From an uncultured Bacilli bacterium (GTDB taxonomy: Bacteria; Bacillota_I; Bacilli_A; RF39; UBA660), in NCBI GenBank assembly GCA_947627405.1, contig CANQVY010000006.1, forward strand, positions 1 through 21,692: DNA of 21,692 nucleotides, in the 5' to 3' direction. This document shows positions 19,201 through 21,692 of this stretch, one piece after another. The position numbers were made by a program, and so were the translations under genes. Below the pieces are notes generated by a model, which had not been told where the DNA came from, did not search any database, and saw only the letters and a program-made list of their open reading frames with translations. The number at the start of each line of letters is the position of its first letter. The first letter of the stretch is position 1.

Positions 19201-19249
19201 GTCCGCTGATCCTTACCAAGGATCTGTTTTACCACTAAACTATATCGGC
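19176..19249 (-). tRNA. tRNA-Thr(GGU), host gene and likely integration site
   Basis: 74 nt with encoded CCA. Acceptor GCCGATA/TTTCGGC with a single T-T mismatch at pair 6-67, D arm GTTT/AAAC, anticodon stem GATCC/GGATC with loop TTGGTAA (anticodon GGU, Thr ACC/ACU), T arm GACAG/CTGTC with loop TTCAATT. The mismatched acceptor pair lies on the phage-proximal half and could be an exchange left by integration. Confidence 0.9.
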
Positions 19250-19276
19250 AAAAAAGAACGAACGATTTCGTTACTT
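19250..19276 (-). terminator. Terminator of the host three-gene operon
   Basis: AACGA and TCGTT arms (19261-19272) extended by GAA/TTC, followed on the minus strand by a T-run at 19250-19255 that abuts the first base of the tRNA. The tRNA must then use its own promoter; TTTCAA-17-TAGAAT over the end of the upstream gene is a weak candidate. Confidence 0.55.
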
Positions 19277-19278
19277 CT

Positions 19279-20679
19279 TTATTCTAACATACTTTTCTTT
19301 TTCTTGAAAGTCTTTTTCTTATTTTTATTCATGGCTTTTTCTTTGGTTGCATCGTTGTAGATGGTCTTACTGATGACTTTGCTATTTTTCTTATGAAATT
19401 CATGATCTAAATAATCGAGATAAGTACCCGGTGTAATAAGTCCTACCATCTTCAATAGATCGGTTCCACTTTTTCCAACAATACGGTCGGCAAAAGCAGT
19501 ACAATTGGTTCCTAACACAAAATAGGTTTTAAAAGGTCCTTCATGAAACTTATAAAACTTAGTTTTCTTCTTTGTTTCGAGATATAAAACACTGGCATAG
19601 TCCTCGTACTCGTCTACTTTTTTGATGATTTTTTTAGATAAATCTCTTTGCGCAATAGAATACCAAGTATAAGCATTTTCTTTCACTTTATCGAGTTCCT
19701 TACGAATCCTTTTTTTCTCATCTTCCGTTAGTCTTAAACCAAAGCCAATAAGGGTCTTTTCACTTTGTTTGATGACAAACGGAATGTAACTTTTTCGATC
19801 TGATTCAAATAAGACTCCATCCCCTATACTATCAAAAAGTCGAAGAGAAGTATTATCGTAATTGCCATACGAAATAATCTTTCCATCGAAATAGAAATCC
19901 ATGTGGCCAAACTGATTAAAACCTATAGGAGACAAATGGATAAAAATCTCTAAATCACATTTTTCTTCTTCTTTTTCTTGGGCATAGTCTGATTCATTGA
20001 TTTCTTTTAAATCATTGAAATAGTGGTTTACGTCGTTTAACATTTTCCGCGGCATAAAGGCTTCTAGAAATACCGGAAGGGTAATACGGAAACTTCTTTT
20101 AATTTTCTTTTTATAACGATTTGGTAAAATTTCTTTTAATAATTCACGGTACTCACTTAACCCTAATAGAATTCCATAGAAACCCATGATGGATAAAAGC
20201 GTTGGCAGATGACCTAGAGGAGAAAATAAGAAACTAACTCCCGCAATGAGATAAAAAATACTTAAAAACAAATCCATCCATTTCGTACTTAAATGATTTG
20301 CTCTCGAGATTAAATAATCGACTCCTTTAATTAAAAAATTAAAAAGCAAGTAAAAAGCAAACAATATCGGTAAAATAGATAAAGGAATGCCGGGGAACAA
20401 AACCATGATGATACCAAATAATAAGTTTCCACAAGCAAGGATGAGATCTTGTTTCTTAAATTTCTTTTTGTCTTTAAATAAGACACTTAATAATTGAGAT
20501 ATTCCTAGTAGAAGAAAAATATAGACCATAAAGGTTATGACTTTTTCATATAGATTTTGATTTCCTATCATAATACTGGCACTTAAAATAATAATCAACG
20601 TACCAGATAATATATAATTGGTCCAATTTAAGTATTTAATACCTTTCATTTGCTTCACTTCCATTACAACTTCATTCAT
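19279..20679 (-). CDS. Membrane protein with cytoplasmic papain-like domain
   Basis: 466 aa. Six membrane helices at about 21-37, 47-68, 78-95, 99-122, 136-152 and 160-175 resemble the HdeD/DUF308 fold. The soluble C-terminal half has FNQFGHMDFYFDGKIISYGN with His259 and LGTNCTAFADRI with Cys393, an arrangement seen in permuted papain-like (NlpC/P60 or LRAT-like) enzymes, so a cysteine hydrolase or transacylase is possible. The end is very basic. It overlaps the HD-domain gene by 8 nt; several ATG codons within the first 11 residues compete as start. Host gene. Confidence 0.75.
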   Translation of the reverse strand: MNEVVMEVKQMKGIKYLNWTNYILSGTLIIILSASIMIGNQNLYEKVITFMVYIFLLLGISQLLSVLFKDKKKFKKQDLILACGNLLFGIIMVLFPGIPLSILPILFAFYLLFNFLIKGVDYLISRANHLSTKWMDLFLSIFYLIAGVSFLFSPLGHLPTLLSIMGFYGILLGLSEYRELLKEILPNRYKKKIKRSFRITLPVFLEAFMPRKMLNDVNHYFNDLKEINESDYAQEKEEEKCDLEIFIHLSPIGFNQFGHMDFYFDGKIISYGNYDNTSLRLFDSIGDGVLFESDRKSYIPFVIKQSEKTLIGFGLRLTEDEKKRIRKELDKVKENAYTWYSIAQRDLSKKIIKKVDEYEDYASVLYLETKKKTKFYKFHEGPFKTYFVLGTNCTAFADRIVGKSGTDLLKMVGLITPGTYLDYLDHEFHKKNSKVISKTIYNDATKEKAMNKNKKKTFKKKKSMLE

Positions 20680-21217
20680 TCTTTTTAGGTATATTGATTC
20701 CTAAATACCTTGGGAGTTCATTTAAATCAAAAACAATATCCATCGAAATAATCTTATCGGCCGTGGTAACGATCCAACTTTCAATGTATCTAGGAAATTT
20801 ACGATTTAGAGGAAACATATGATGCGTAATAGCATCTTCAACATAGGGATCCATTAAATCAGGAAAATGGGTATAAGCATTCTTAGAAGCTTCATAAGCA
20901 TGGGTAAATCCATGTTTTCGAAAAAAGCGTTTATCAAGTCTACTCTCTCTCCAGGGAGTGGAATAAAAATCGTGTAAAAGTCCTGCAATAGCCACATCTT
21001 GGATAGATAATTCTGGAAAATAGGGCTTTAATTTTTTGGCAATGTGATAACCACAAAGAGATACTTGTAAACAGTGATCATAAACAGATCCATTATGGTG
21101 CTTGATTTCTTTTCGTTTTAAAAACTCCGGATGCAATAAAATAGGTTTTACCATTAAATAGTATTCTTTTAAGTCTTCTTTATTAGAAGTCTTTTTTGAA
21201 GATTTCTTTTTTAGCAT
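20672..21217 (-). CDS. HD-domain phosphohydrolase
   Basis: 181 aa. Metal-binding HD-superfamily residues are visible: His48 (VYDHCLQVSL), His82-Asp83 (GLLHDFYSTPW), His106 (FTHAYEA), His132-His133 (AITHHMF) and Asp154 (TTADKIIS). Such proteins hydrolyse phosphate esters of nucleotides; the substrate is unknown. It sits between the membrane fusion gene and the thioredoxin-like gene with overlaps at both ends, so the three are one operon of host origin. Confidence 0.85.
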   Translation of the reverse strand: MLKKKSSKKTSNKEDLKEYYLMVKPILLHPEFLKRKEIKHHNGSVYDHCLQVSLCGYHIAKKLKPYFPELSIQDVAIAGLLHDFYSTPWRESRLDKRFFRKHGFTHAYEASKNAYTHFPDLMDPYVEDAITHHMFPLNRKFPRYIESWIVTTADKIISMDIVFDLNELPRYLGINIPKKNE

Positions 21218-21692
21218 AGGTCATCACAAGTTATAATATTTTGCATTTGTCCTAAAAGATGCTTTTTAAATTCTTCTAATTTGGAATCCTCTAAATCTTC
21301 ACTTGGATAAGTTAAAACCTCTTTTATGGTTCCTTTTTCAACAAAGATAAGTAATGGTAAATCTTCTTCCTCTACATAATCTTTTAAAAAGTCTTCTACT
21401 TCCGTTGCAGCATAGTAATTGATGATTTCCATTCCTACTTCGTTTGCAGTGTCAAGCAAAATAGGAACTAATTTTCTTGAACGATGATCTGTAGGATTCC
21501 CTATATATAAAAGTCCTGTTCCTTCTTTAAGAAGAGATGACACTTCATCTTTATTCATATTCGAAATTAAAGCATCGTTTTCAATCGTTAAAGATTCAAA
21601 CTCTACTCCACTCGTATCTTTTTGACCATTATATTTTTCATAAATTTCCTTAAATGTTTCTTCTTTTAACGGTGGTTTTGTAAAATAGTAAA
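21211..21692 (-). CDS. Thioredoxin-fold protein lacking the CxxC, 5' end off the window
   Basis: The frame is open to the right edge, so at least 160 codons are present and the start lies outside; the ATG at 21558 is an internal Met. The core GLLYIGNPTDHRSRKLVPIL, then EVGMEIINYY and LPLLIFVEKG, follows the thioredoxin-like fold seen in bacteriocin-accessory/thioredoxin relatives. The redox motif, usually CxxC after the first strand, is replaced by Asp-His-Arg-Ser, so disulfide chemistry is unlikely. It may act as a binding or chaperone domain. It ends TCDDLC. Confidence 0.7.
   Translation of the reverse strand, partial: YYFTKPPLKEETFKEIYEKYNGQKDTSGVEFESLTIENDALISNMNKDEVSSLLKEGTGLLYIGNPTDHRSRKLVPILLDTANEVGMEIINYYAATEVEDFLKDYVEEEDLPLLIFVEKGTIKEVLTYPSEDLEDSKLEEFKKHLLGQMQNIITCDDLC

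Overview
The window looks like the right-hand part of a temperate phage genome integrated in the chromosome of a low-GC Gram-positive bacterium (Bacillota, Bacilli/Erysipelotrichia-like gut lineages by overall flavour; the lineage is inferred). The base composition is strongly AT-rich, Shine-Dalgarno sites are strong (AGGAGG-type), and TGA is used as a stop codon by both phage and host genes. The first 27 bases are not biological: they match an Illumina TruSeq adapter with 2 bases missing. The left end is therefore a contig end, and the methyltransferase there is cut.

Right to left, positions 19250-21692 are host chromosome. They hold a membrane/papain-like fusion gene, an HD-domain gene and a thioredoxin-like gene that runs off the edge. 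A tRNA-Thr(GGU) at 19176-19249 is the likely integration site. The phage tyrosine integrase ends 34 bp from the tRNA 3' end, and everything to its left is phage. A repressor-like XRE gene (17180, +) and a Cro-like XRE gene (16398, -) face away from each other across about 780 bp that is unusually rich in signals: promoters, operator-like repeats, a structured RNA, a small membrane peptide with a TTG start, and an opposing antisense promoter.

From 16398 leftward a long minus-strand early operon encodes: a zinc ribbon protein; a replication initiator with four tandem 15-bp repeats inside the gene (candidate origin); a helicase-loader-like protein; small proteins; two SH3-like paralogues; an ERF annealing protein; a YqaJ-type exonuclease; and an SSB with an acidic tip. 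Two further phage proteins follow. Then comes an RNA island (8339-9860): a Met-type tRNA, about 1.37 kb without genes but packed with perfect hairpins, and a tRNA-Ile(UAU). This closely fits the giant phage RNA families GOLLD and ROOL. After it come RusA, a putative small terminase subunit, and a 51-aa NrdD-like glycyl-radical-motif protein.

Between about 3.2 and 6.6 kb the strand switches. A plus-strand operon with a textbook promoter carries a one-TM protein, a second SSB, small proteins, a serine recombinase and a 24-aa membrane peptide. Beside it, at 6284-6642, is a near-complete type I toxin-antitoxin layout: a promoter, an mRNA whose 5' end pairs with its own 3' end, a 21-aa hydrophobic peptide whose TTG start sits in a hairpin loop, and a convergent antisense RNA of about 120 nt with its own promoter and terminator. 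The second locus at 16.8 kb shares the start-codon-in-loop design. Positions 7-3207 hold a minus-strand operon of small phage proteins ending in the truncated C5 DNA methyltransferase.

The best candidates for something new are the ornate RNA island, the pair of antisense-controlled micro-toxin loci, and the structured RNA inside the lysogeny switch.
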